A stretch of DNA of 64,000 nucleotides, from assembly GCA_964517495.1 (NCBI GenBank), contig CAZFER010000016.1, positions 35,673 to 99,672 on the forward strand, read 5' to 3'. This document shows positions 25,094-34,163 of this stretch, in pieces. Every line of letters starts with the position of its first letter. Positions within the stretch are counted from its first letter, which is position 1. Source of the DNA: CAZFER01 sp964517495. GTDB lineage: Bacteria > Hinthialibacterota > Hinthialibacteria > Hinthialibacterales > Hinthialibacteraceae. The notes under the pieces were generated by a model, which was not told where the DNA came from, did not search any database, and worked only from the letters and a program-made list of their open reading frames with translations. A program made the translations under genes and the position numbers.

Positions 25094-25999
25094 TCATTGA
25101 TCGATGTCTTCCATTGATTTGCCGATGACGAGTTCGATTCCTCTTTTGGAGGCCAGCTCATAAATCTCTCCCATGGTTTTTAAAAAGGGCGTATTTCCTC
25201 GCCATAAGGGAAAATGCCCCAGGCGGCGGGGTAAGGCGGCTGGAAGATCAGGAATGTGAACCTCTCCCAGAAAATGTTCAGGGATTTCCTGGCCATCCCA
25301 GAATTTTGAGATGTCGATCTCAAGAGGTTGAGGTTTGTAAGATTCAACCGCAAACGATTCAACAGCCGGTGCTGAGGTTTCATGATCGGCATGAGGCGTT
25401 ATTCGGGATATTAATTCTTCACGCTCCATCCCGCGTAGTTTAAAGATGAGGAAGGGATCACGATCAAATTCCTCACCCAACAGATAAAAAATAGCAGCGA
25501 TGTGTTTGCATGGATTGGACCAATCGGGGCAATTGCAATCGCTTTCCAGGTCGATATCCAATGAAGGGAAGAGAGATACCAGATTTTCATGAAATACATA
25601 CTCGATGTCATCTGGCATCTCACCCGCGAGTAATTTGGCGATGAATAAGGGGCGCTCGCCGATATCGTTTATGATCTGATTCCAATCTTTTTTCTCGATT
25701 TTACTGATTTTAAGGATGACAGAGTATGGGTTTCGGCGTGAACCTTGAACTTTGGCTTTGACACTTCCTTTTTCAATATCAATGGATAAAACCTGGCCAC
25801 GGCGTGCGTAATTTTTCCCCCGTGCCAATCGCTTGCCAATGCGGGAACTTTCCACCACTTCGATCCAGCGTTTGCCCCACCAGCTGGATGTGAAAGCCCC
25901 CTGGCGTGATTGGGCTTTGATACCCCCTTTGGCTTCAAGAGGGGTGGAATGAGGAAAATAGAAGTAATCTCGATCGTAATATCGTCGTCTTGGTGCCAT
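25094..25999 (-). CDS. SWIM zinc-finger protein paired with the SNF2 helicase
   Basis: 301 residues. The opening (YYDRDYFYFPHSTPLEAKGGIKAQS) and FTSSWWGKRWIEVVES are characteristic of bacterial SWIM-domain proteins. The SWIM finger itself is CNCPDWSNPCKHIAAIF, giving CxC-x6-CxH. Such proteins almost always sit beside a SNF2-family ATPase, as here: the helicase stop is 30 bases upstream on the same strand, so they form an operon. A DNA-binding or bridging role for the helicase is inferred; the exact process is not established. Confidence 0.88.
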   Translation of the reverse strand: MAPRRRYYDRDYFYFPHSTPLEAKGGIKAQSRQGAFTSSWWGKRWIEVVESSRIGKRLARGKNYARRGQVLSIDIEKGSVKAKVQGSRRNPYSVILKISKIEKKDWNQIINDIGERPLFIAKLLAGEMPDDIEYVFHENLVSLFPSLDIDLESDCNCPDWSNPCKHIAAIFYLLGEEFDRDPFLIFKLRGMEREELISRITPHADHETSAPAVESFAVESYKPQPLEIDISKFWDGQEIPEHFLGEVHIPDLPAALPRRLGHFPLWRGNTPFLKTMGEIYELASKRGIELVIGKSMEDIDQ

Positions 26000-26029
26000 G
26001 TTTTTACCTTTTATTTCATAATTCTCATA

Positions 26030-29000
26030 TCACACAACTGCCCGGTTTCGGTCGAGGGCAAATAGATCTTTTAGTTCCTGAGTGGACAATTCAGTAAGCC
26101 AAGCTTCACCGGTTCCGACAATGCCTTCGGCGAGTTCCTTTTTTTGTTCGATCAATTGATCGATGCGTTCTTCCAAGGTACCTGTGCATAGAAATTTATG
26201 GACCTGAACATTTTTGGTTTGCCCGATACGAAAGACACGGTCGGTGGCTTGATTTTCAACAGCGGGGTTCCACCAGCGATCGAAGTGGAAAACATGGTTG
26301 GCTCGGGTGAGGTTCAGGCCAGTGCCTCCCGCTTTAAGAGAAAGGACAAATATATTGGGGCCGTGATCTTCATTTTGAAAATAGTGGATCATGGCATCCC
26401 GTTTTTTCTTGGGAACGCCACCGTGCAGGAAGAAAACCCGCCGCCCAAACTGTTCCTGTAAAAATTGCTGTAGCATGGAACCCATCACGGTATATTGGGA
26501 AAAGATGAGTGCCCTTTCATTCATTTCAATGATTTCTTCGAGCATTTCCAACAATCGGCTGAGTTTTCCTGAGCGTCCAAGGATGGATGAATTATCATTC
26601 AAAAAATGAGCGGGGTGATTGCACACCTGTTTCAATCTTGTGAGGGTGGACAACACGAGGCCTTTTCGTTGAATGCCTTCGGATTGGGCTAAATCTTTGG
26701 CGGCTTCGTCCACAACGGCGGAATAGAGCGACGCTTGTTCTTTGGTGAGGTTGCAAAAGACTTTCATTTCCATCTTATCGGGAAGATCGGAGATGATTGA
26801 TTTTTCAGTTTTCAAACGCCGGAGGATAAATGGGCCGGTTAATCGTTTAAGCCGATTAATTGCGTCTTCATCATGCCATGCCTGGATGGGGATGAAATAA
26901 TTTTCCTTAAAGTTTTTAAGTGAACCCAGGAATCCTGGATTAAGAAAATCCAGGATAGACCAAAGATCGCCAATGTTGTTTTCCACCGGTGTGCCGGTTA
27001 AAGCTAAGCGGTAATCAGTTTGGAGCGTTCGCGCGGCTTTGGCTTGTTTGGTTTGGGGATTTTTTATATTTTGTGCTTCGTCCAGGATAACAGCTCGCCA
27101 GGAGAGTTCTTTAAAAATCTCAATATCGCGATGCAACAAGGCAAAGCTGGTAATCACAAGCGCCTGTTGAAGGGCCTTTTTCTTGAATGTGTTTCCTTTT
27201 TTGCGTGTGCTGCCGTGATGAATCATGACGGGAAGTTCGGGGGTAAACCGTTCGGCCTCTTTTTGCCAATTACCAACGACTGACGTGGGGCAGACTAACA
27301 AAACCGGCTTTTTACCTTGTTCATGCCAATCGTGTTGAATGAGCGCAAGTGCCTGGATGGTTTTACCCAAGCCCATATCATCCGCCAGGCAGGCCCCCAA
27401 TCCCCATTGGCTTAGGAAGGACATCCATGAGTATCCGCGGCGCTGGTATGGACGCAAGGTACCGTTAAATGATTCATAGGGTTGTTGTTCCTCAAACGTT
27501 TCTTTTCCTTCCAAGCGGTTAAGCAGTTCGCCAATCCAGCCATCGGCTTTTACGCCCGCAAAATCAAATCCATCCGGCGTATTAGCTCGCCCCAGTGCCA
27601 TTTGGACGACTTCCTGAAGAGAGGCAGACGAAGAAGTTTTGGATTTCAGAAATTCAACGGCGGCTTTGATTTCTTCGGCGTTGATGTGCATCCACTGTCC
27701 GCGAACTTTAACCAACGGCACTTTCATTTCCGCCAGTTCTTTCAACTCTTCCAATGTTAAATCCTGATCACCAATGGCAGTTTGCCATTTGAATGTGAGG
27801 ATGCTCGAAAGTGAAAAACCGGCATCGCTTTGCATGGCAGGGCTTTTAAAATTGGCGCGCATGGAAAGGCGTTGATTGGTTCCCTTCCCTGTCCACCATG
27901 ATGGAAGAATGACACTGAAGCCCATATCCTTTAGCATGAGGGCGCTTTCATTTAAAAAAGAGAATGCGCCATGTTCATTGGTCTCATACCCATCAGGTTT
28001 TGGACCTTCCAAACTACGTTCGATTGACGAATTAATCCCGCTGGCTTGACCCAATGAAAATAAGAGATATTCCGACGGAGAAAAACCAGGACGTTGCAAG
28101 TATTTGGCAGACCGGCTTTTTGGATTCCATACTTCTTTGGCCTCAATCAAGAGGCTTGGATCGGAGACATCTTCAAGGAGATATCGAACTTTCCAGTGGC
28201 TATTGGCTGATTTTCGTTTTTGAACCATAGAATCTTCTTCAGGTTCTTCCAACCGAAAGCATAAACGAAAGGGAGAATCACTGGTTAAAGCGATTGGTTT
28301 TTTCCATTCTCTTACACGCTTAACCAATTCAGCCAATTCATTTGGATCACCGGTGAGCTCAGGGTTGGGTGATCGCAAAGCATAAAGCCACTGGTCGTGG
28401 AGGCTGTCGAATTTTAGTTGACGAGTTTTGGAGTTAAACAGGTATGTACTATTCCATTCCATTGAATATGTCCGCACTAAACCATCCACTGCCATATCTA
28501 TCCACTGGGACAATATGACTTCGCTGGGAGTTTGTGGGTGAGATTCCGAGTCCTGCGAAAGTGCGCGGCAAACGGAGGGCATGGCTTGAGCCAGATCGAT
28601 CAGTTGGCGGCGATCCTCATTAAGAACTACGGGTTTCCAGCGTGCAATGTACTTCCCATTTTCGAAAGACAGATCCGGTAAATAGTGCTGTCGTGTGGCT
28701 AAGCTTCCAGCGAGTTGCAATGCCGTGATCCAATACTGTAGATCCGAGCCGAGAATAACTCCGGGGATTAGGATTTGCTGGTTACGACATTGGCATAAGA
28801 ATGGAATGGCATTTGGGGGATCAAGGGGAAACGCTTCAATTTGCCAGGGGAGTATTTTTGTTTTGTGACGAGTTGTGGGTGGATCGCTTATTAATGGGCT
28901 TGAGGGAATGGGTTGATTTCCCTTGGTGGGAAGATGAACAAATAATGTTTTGTAATTCTTTTTAACCACTTTACCGGGATAAGAACTTGCTTTGAGTGTT

Positions 29001-29158
29001 TCTATTATTTGTTTGATCCCGGCATCAAAGGGGTATTTATTTACTGTCTTGGATTTTGTAATTGCCTTTTTGGTGGATTTGCTATCCTCTTGATCGGTGG
29101 ATTGTTCACCCCAAAGCCATAGGATATTTTCAAACCATCCAGCATGTAACACAATCAT
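26030..29158 (-). CDS. SNF2/SWI2-family DNA-dependent ATPase (bacterial HepA/RapA-like helicase)
   Basis: 1042 residues from the ATG at 29158, chosen because GGAG lies eight bases before it and MIVLHAGWFENILWLWGE is the usual N-terminus; a start at 29176 adds six residues. The first half is the SNF2-associated domain. The ATPase has motif I DDMGLGKTIQAL, Ia LVCPTSVVGNWQ, II LDEAQNIKNP (DEAQ), III LALTGTPVEN, IV RALIFSQYT, V LKAGGTGLNL, and VI QATDRVFRIGQ. All are intact. It translocates on DNA or remodels transcription complexes. First gene of the pair with the SWIM protein. Confidence 0.92.
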   Translation of the reverse strand: MIVLHAGWFENILWLWGEQSTDQEDSKSTKKAITKSKTVNKYPFDAGIKQIIETLKASSYPGKVVKKNYKTLFVHLPTKGNQPIPSSPLISDPPTTRHKTKILPWQIEAFPLDPPNAIPFLCQCRNQQILIPGVILGSDLQYWITALQLAGSLATRQHYLPDLSFENGKYIARWKPVVLNEDRRQLIDLAQAMPSVCRALSQDSESHPQTPSEVILSQWIDMAVDGLVRTYSMEWNSTYLFNSKTRQLKFDSLHDQWLYALRSPNPELTGDPNELAELVKRVREWKKPIALTSDSPFRLCFRLEEPEEDSMVQKRKSANSHWKVRYLLEDVSDPSLLIEAKEVWNPKSRSAKYLQRPGFSPSEYLLFSLGQASGINSSIERSLEGPKPDGYETNEHGAFSFLNESALMLKDMGFSVILPSWWTGKGTNQRLSMRANFKSPAMQSDAGFSLSSILTFKWQTAIGDQDLTLEELKELAEMKVPLVKVRGQWMHINAEEIKAAVEFLKSKTSSSASLQEVVQMALGRANTPDGFDFAGVKADGWIGELLNRLEGKETFEEQQPYESFNGTLRPYQRRGYSWMSFLSQWGLGACLADDMGLGKTIQALALIQHDWHEQGKKPVLLVCPTSVVGNWQKEAERFTPELPVMIHHGSTRKKGNTFKKKALQQALVITSFALLHRDIEIFKELSWRAVILDEAQNIKNPQTKQAKAARTLQTDYRLALTGTPVENNIGDLWSILDFLNPGFLGSLKNFKENYFIPIQAWHDEDAINRLKRLTGPFILRRLKTEKSIISDLPDKMEMKVFCNLTKEQASLYSAVVDEAAKDLAQSEGIQRKGLVLSTLTRLKQVCNHPAHFLNDNSSILGRSGKLSRLLEMLEEIIEMNERALIFSQYTVMGSMLQQFLQEQFGRRVFFLHGGVPKKKRDAMIHYFQNEDHGPNIFVLSLKAGGTGLNLTRANHVFHFDRWWNPAVENQATDRVFRIGQTKNVQVHKFLCTGTLEERIDQLIEQKKELAEGIVGTGEAWLTELSTQELKDLFALDRNRAVV

Positions 29159-29432
29159 GCTTGTTACTCCGCTCAATCAATTGAAATAAAATTCTTCCAA
29201 ATTTCCTCTCTATTTCTATTAATTTATCATCAATTACCCTAAATCGAAATGCTTATAAATTACTATTAACTGGACTATGGAGAAACAACACTCTGAGAAT
29301 TCTTATCTTATTTCACTGTCCAATTTTTGGGGAGTAGCTCAGCTTTCTGGCAACCATCCTATTTTAAAATCAAAACTATAGTGTTATAAATGAGATTCAA
29401 GTATTTACCATTATTCTCAGGAGACCTTAAAC

Positions 29433-31100
29433 ATGAAAAAATTTGGATACTTTTTAATGATATCTTTAATCGTTTTCACCTCAACAACACTTTTTGCCCA
29501 GGATAAAAATCCTCATGCGATTGCCACGTTTGAATGTTTGGGATTGTATTATACGTCAGACGATCGTGGGAAATGCGGAGTGCGGTTTCGAGAGAAAGAG
29601 ACCGAGGAGTGGCAGGAGGGATTGGACCTGGTCTATGATAAGCGTGATGAACAATACCGGGGGAGTTTAGTTGGCCTAAAATCAGACACCGTTTATGAAA
29701 TACAACTCACATGTGGTGACAAAACCATTCCGCTTACCGCCCGGACTAAAAGTGAGGAATTTCCAATCGGTAAAACCACTTATCTGGAAGAAGGTGAAAG
29801 CAGTGAACCACTGATGATTGCAGAATCCGGCACGCCTGATGGCTATCATCTTATCGTCCCTCCGGAAAACGCTCGTTCCACCATCGATGTTCGCAATTCG
29901 GAGGATTACACAGCCGTGGTTGATGCGGATTATGTCATCATTCGTGGTGTTGAGTTCAAGAATGCGGCGCGGCATGGGATTTTTATCCAACGCAACCGGC
30001 ATGACATTGTTATCGATAACTGCCGAATCACCTTTTGGGGACGTATTGGCGGACCAAATTCATTTGGAAACGAGGGGAACATGGATAGCGCCATCTATGC
30101 CCATCGTGGATCGGGGAACCTGACCATCCAATACAATGTTATCGAGGATCCCCGCGGTGGTTCAAACGATTGGGACACCGGGCATCCCAGCGGCCCCCAG
30201 GCGATATCGATGAATAATTCCAGCGGTGGCAATATCATCCGTTATAACGAAATTCGCGCCAGTGAAGCGCATGGCTTTAACGATGCCATCGGTGGCAGCT
30301 CGAATTTTAGTTTTGAGGGCAGTCCCAACCGTGATTCGGATATCTACAGCAATATTATCACCCATGTATGGGATGATGCCATTGAAAGTGAAGGCGCAAA
30401 CATGAACGTGCGCATATGGGGGAACTATATCAATAAAACCTTTCAACATATCGCGGTGGCGTGCACCTCAAAAGGCCCGCTTTATATCTTTCGCAATGTC
30501 TTTGGCGAAAGCCGACGCACGCATAAAGATCCACGAGGCGGAAGTATGATCAAAGTCGGTCAGCGTGATGAATTTGGTGGAGGACGCCGATATGTCTTTC
30601 ACAATACTGGCTTGCAACCAAAGGGAGCGTTTCATGCCTTCAGCGGACATGTTAATCCTAACACTGTAACTCGCAACAATATTTTCGACTGCCCGGGACG
30701 ATTGACCTCATCCCGTTCAGTTGATATCCCCAGTGATTTTGATTACGACCTTTTCACTGGCATGGAACGGGGAATCGCTCGAGAAAGACACGGTGTACAG
30801 GGAAATCCGGCGTATATCGAGTCATACAATCTGGAGTTTTACCCCGCGGCCACGACAACAAAGATTGAGTGGGGCAAAGTATCAGTGCAGTTGGGGGATA
30901 GTAAAAAAACTTTGACTGATCCCGTGGTTACCATTCCCAATCCGGTGATTGATGCGGGAATCCCTCTTCCCAATTTCAACGAGGGATATCATGGCGATGC
31001 TCCTGACTTGGGGGCGTTTGAATTGGGGAATCCACCGATGGTTAAATTTGGACGGCGGCCAAATGGTGTGGAATGGGCACCGTGGGAAATGTATAATTGA
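29433..31100 (+). CDS. Secreted right-handed parallel beta-helix protein
   Basis: 555 residues. Signal peptide (MKKFGYFLMISLIVFTSTT...FAQ, about 23 residues), a short fibronectin-like N-terminal domain, then repeated beta-helix turns from about residue 135: DYVIIRGVEFKNAARHGIFI, HDIVIDNCRITFWG, NLTIQYNVIEDP, and RYNEIRASEAHGFNDAIGG. These are the NxI/V ladders of pectin-lyase-like proteins. It is probably a polysaccharide lyase or glycosidase, but the catalytic residues cannot be assigned. AGGAGA precedes the ATG. It is followed after 42 bases by a GH43 enzyme, so the two probably act on one plant- or alga-type polysaccharide. Confidence 0.8.
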   Translation: MKKFGYFLMISLIVFTSTTLFAQDKNPHAIATFECLGLYYTSDDRGKCGVRFREKETEEWQEGLDLVYDKRDEQYRGSLVGLKSDTVYEIQLTCGDKTIPLTARTKSEEFPIGKTTYLEEGESSEPLMIAESGTPDGYHLIVPPENARSTIDVRNSEDYTAVVDADYVIIRGVEFKNAARHGIFIQRNRHDIVIDNCRITFWGRIGGPNSFGNEGNMDSAIYAHRGSGNLTIQYNVIEDPRGGSNDWDTGHPSGPQAISMNNSSGGNIIRYNEIRASEAHGFNDAIGGSSNFSFEGSPNRDSDIYSNIITHVWDDAIESEGANMNVRIWGNYINKTFQHIAVACTSKGPLYIFRNVFGESRRTHKDPRGGSMIKVGQRDEFGGGRRYVFHNTGLQPKGAFHAFSGHVNPNTVTRNNIFDCPGRLTSSRSVDIPSDFDYDLFTGMERGIARERHGVQGNPAYIESYNLEFYPAATTTKIEWGKVSVQLGDSKKTLTDPVVTIPNPVIDAGIPLPNFNEGYHGDAPDLGAFELGNPPMVKFGRRPNGVEWAPWEMYN

Positions 31101-31142
31101 ACTTTCATAAATACACCAGGAAAAAAGAGGATCAATTTAACT

Positions 31143-32081
31143 ATGAAACGGGTTGCTTACACACGAATAATGGTCTTATTTATTCTTTTTACACTAGTCA
31201 TGAATTCATTTTCAGAGGACACTTACACCAACCCCATCATCAATGAGATCGGGCCAGCGGATCCATGTGTCATATTCTATGAGGGAACCTATTATCTCTA
31301 TCCAACTGGCGATAACGTGAGTTATCACGTTTACACATCAACCGACCTCGTTCATTGGAAGAAAGGCAAGCGGGTATTTGAGCCGGGTGAGCGAAACGTA
31401 TGGGCGCCGGATGTGTTTCATAACCCAACGGATGGCAAATTTTATCTTTACTATACCGTCAACCAGCGTATAGGTGTGGCGGTCGCTGATGCGCCGGATG
31501 CGAAGTTCAAAGATATTAAAACCTTATACAAAAGAGCAATCGACGCACACATGTTTCGTGATGACGATGGGAAATACTATTTGTATTATGTTCAATTTCC
31601 AGGATTTCGTATTCATGTGCAACCCATGAAGTCCCCTATGGAAAAGGAGGGAAAACCCATCGAAATTCTTAAACCCACAGAACCATGGGAGAAAATCAGT
31701 GGTGACGTGACCGAAGGTCCCTGGATGCTAAAACATAAAGGAACGTATTATCTTTTATATTCCGGTACTGGCGCCAACTCCCTGAATTACGCCATTGGCT
31801 ATGCCACTGCGAAAAAGCCCACTGGGCCGTTTACCAAATACGAGGGCAACCCCATTGTTTCCCGCAATGAACAAGCCTTTGGCCCAGGGCATGGTTGTGT
31901 CATCAAAGATGGCGCCGATCAATTATGGTCCGTCTACCACCAGCAAAAAGACGATACCCAGGAATGGAACCGGTTTGTGTGTATCGATCCCCTTTGGTTT
32001 GATGAGAACGGGGTGTTGCATGGCAAGGCTACAAGAGGAACTCCCCACCCCGTACCGGTTCCCCCAAAAGGGAATGATTAA
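31143..32081 (+). CDS. Secreted GH43-family glycoside hydrolase
   Basis: 312 residues: signal peptide (about 1-25) then a five-bladed propeller. Expected acidic residues are at GPADPCVIF (general base Asp), NVWAPDVFHNP (second Asp) and DVTEGPWML (acid Glu). The family cleaves arabinose- or xylose-containing chains. It lies 42 bases after the beta-helix protein and is very likely co-transcribed. The 3' end is unusual: the TAA at 32079-32081 overlaps the stop of the convergent prepilin gene through a shared TTAA. Confidence 0.9.
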   Translation: MKRVAYTRIMVLFILFTLVMNSFSEDTYTNPIINEIGPADPCVIFYEGTYYLYPTGDNVSYHVYTSTDLVHWKKGKRVFEPGERNVWAPDVFHNPTDGKFYLYYTVNQRIGVAVADAPDAKFKDIKTLYKRAIDAHMFRDDDGKYYLYYVQFPGFRIHVQPMKSPMEKEGKPIEILKPTEPWEKISGDVTEGPWMLKHKGTYYLLYSGTGANSLNYAIGYATAKKPTGPFTKYEGNPIVSRNEQAFGPGHGCVIKDGADQLWSVYHQQKDDTQEWNRFVCIDPLWFDENGVLHGKATRGTPHPVPVPPKGND

Positions 32082-32701
32082 ATATCATCCACGGGGCCTT
32101 CCTGACCTTCAAATCCCTGGCCAAGAATTCCGCTGTCAGTAACCATGATATCACCCACGCTATTGATGCCATTGGAGGCATCATAAGCCATCCATTTCAT
32201 CAAACGCTGTGGAGAATGAATATACCATCGGTCAGGGCCAGGGCTTCGTGCAACATAAGCGGCATTCGGGTGGGAATTACTTCCCCCGCTTTGAAGGTTA
32301 TTTTCACGCATCACGTCGATATTGCGGTAATGGTAAACGCCATCCATGACCGCCTCCCACGCAGCATTGCCTGACGGAGGCTCAGTGGGGACAAACACAT
32401 CCGTAAAAGCACCGCTGGATGTATAGGGTGTTGGCGTGGTTAAAGGCGACCATACACGGTACCCTCGCTGATAAATACCCGCCTGGTTCCACTCCCAGGG
32501 ATCCATGATATTGCGGTTATGGTCAACCGCGTACATCCCCATTGACGTTCGAATCCCGCGCAAATCAGCTAATGAACGGGCCACTTTCGCTCGAATCTGC
32601 GCATTGATAAAATTAGGGACTGCGATGGCCGCCAATATTCCAATGATGGCAACCACAATAAGTAATTCAATTAGGGTAAATCCTTTTTTATCCCATTTCA
32701 T
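32078..32701 (-). CDS. Stand-alone type II/IV prepilin (GspG-like)
   Basis: Start at 32701 gives MKWDKKG-FTLIELLIVVAI, a short basic leader with the prepilin-peptidase site after Gly; a GGGGAGG is about 11 bases upstream. An earlier in-frame start would add 24 residues ahead of the leader. After the membrane helix comes NFINAQIRAKVARSLADLRG, the usual GspG-like stretch, then a variable globular part of about 150 residues. No assembly genes (gspD-F, pilB-D) are near. Numerous such stand-alone prepilins are typical of several candidate phyla. The stop overlaps the GH43 stop. Confidence 0.85.
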   Translation of the reverse strand: MKWDKKGFTLIELLIVVAIIGILAAIAVPNFINAQIRAKVARSLADLRGIRTSMGMYAVDHNRNIMDPWEWNQAGIYQRGYRVWSPLTTPTPYTSSGAFTDVFVPTEPPSGNAAWEAVMDGVYHYRNIDVMRENNLQSGGSNSHPNAAYVARSPGPDRWYIHSPQRLMKWMAYDASNGINSVGDIMVTDSGILGQGFEGQEGPVDDI

Positions 32702-32904
32702 GAACAACAAAACCTCCCCATGTATACAATCACTTAGTCGATTCATTTCACAAAATAAAAATTGAACTGTCAAGCGGGGGGATCAATTAATTACACTGCG
32801 GTCATTTCATACCATTCATCGTAAATGGCTTTATTTCTGTATTGAAAGTGTGCTAAGATTGAATAAAATCTTTATTTACTCATAAATCGATGGGGAGATG
32901 ACTC

Positions 32905-34161
32905 ATGAACCTGTCACGCCGATCTTTTATAAAATCCACTTCATTTGCCAGTGGATTAAGCCTTTTCGCAATCAATCAAAAGAGTTCAGCACAAAACCAC
33001 GTCAGTGATAAAGATTTGCTCAACGCATCACAAGCCCCCGTGCTCAAATCAGAACTTTTTTCATCGCCTGTGACGATAGAGTCTGTGGATTTGTTGCGTA
33101 AAAACGGCCAATACATCGTTCGTGTACGCAGCAAGGATGGCGCTGAAGGATATGCTGTATCAAACAATGACCGAATCAAGTTCCTTTATCCAATCTTTGT
33201 TCAACGAGTGGCTCCCTATTTTATTAACAAAGACGCACGTCAATTGGACGAATTGATCGATGGTGTGTTTATCTATAAAAGCAATTACAAATTACAGGGC
33301 CTGGCCTTCTGGGTATGTGTCGCTTCAGCGGAAATTGCCATCCTCGACTTATTAGGCCAATTAGCCAGCCAACCATTAGGTAATCTCTTTGGAGAGGTGA
33401 GAAGAGCAGACATCGAAGTCTATCGCGCCAGTGGAAATCGTGGCAATACTCCTGAAGAAGAAGTCAACGTATTACAACGACTGGTAAAACAGACAGGAGC
33501 CAATGCCATCAAGTTTAAAGTTGGTGGGCGGATGAGCAACGACGCCGATTCTCTTCCAGGGCGACCACACAAGTTGATCCCCCTCGCCCGCAAAACTTTG
33601 GGGGATGAAATGAATATATTTGTGGATTCCAATGGTTCGTATGGAGTGGAAAAATCCATTGAAATTGGCCGGATTTGCGAAGCGAACAACATTGGATTTT
33701 TTGAAGAACCCTGTCCATTTGACCATCTATGGGAAACCAAACAAATCGCGGATGCACTCGATGTCCCTATTGCCGGTGGTGAACAGGAAAGCAGCCTGCG
33801 GCGTTTTCGCTGGATGATTAAAGAAAATGCCGTGCAAATCGTCCAGCCGGATTTGTTTTATTTTGGCGGCTATGTTCGCACTCTTCGAGTCGCACGTATG
33901 GCCCAGGCAGCAGGAATGAAATGCATCCCCCATATGGGAGGCAGCACCTTGGGCTATTTATATGTCCTGCATTTTGCCTCCTTTGTCCCCAATGCTGGAC
34001 GGTTTATGGAATACAAAGGCAAAAACGACAAAGTTCCTTATGAATGCAAAACATCCTCGCTCGATTGCATCAATGGGAAAATACGGATCCCATCCGGTTC
34101 GGGAATCGGCATTGAGATAGATCCGGATTTCATCAATAGCATGGAAAACGTTGCAGGGTAA
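32905..34161 (+). CDS. Tat-exported enolase-superfamily enzyme (mandelate racemase / muconate lactonising group)
   Basis: 418 residues. The N-terminus MNLSRRSFIKSTSFASG is a Tat signal, which is uncommon for this superfamily. Barrel motifs: AIKFKVGG (KxK catalytic base), IFVDSNGSYG (Asp ligand), IGFFEEPCPF (Glu ligand), PIAGGEQESS (third ligand), and CIPHMGGSTLGY with a late His that may be the second base. All metal ligands are present. It could racemise or dehydrate a sugar acid; the substrate is not known. GGGGAG lies seven bases before the ATG. Convergent with the GT39-like gene, two bases apart. Confidence 0.85.
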   Translation: MNLSRRSFIKSTSFASGLSLFAINQKSSAQNHVSDKDLLNASQAPVLKSELFSSPVTIESVDLLRKNGQYIVRVRSKDGAEGYAVSNNDRIKFLYPIFVQRVAPYFINKDARQLDELIDGVFIYKSNYKLQGLAFWVCVASAEIAILDLLGQLASQPLGNLFGEVRRADIEVYRASGNRGNTPEEEVNVLQRLVKQTGANAIKFKVGGRMSNDADSLPGRPHKLIPLARKTLGDEMNIFVDSNGSYGVEKSIEIGRICEANNIGFFEEPCPFDHLWETKQIADALDVPIAGGEQESSLRRFRWMIKENAVQIVQPDLFYFGGYVRTLRVARMAQAAGMKCIPHMGGSTLGYLYVLHFASFVPNAGRFMEYKGKNDKVPYECKTSSLDCINGKIRIPSGSGIGIEIDPDFINSMENVAG

Positions 34162-34163
34162 GT

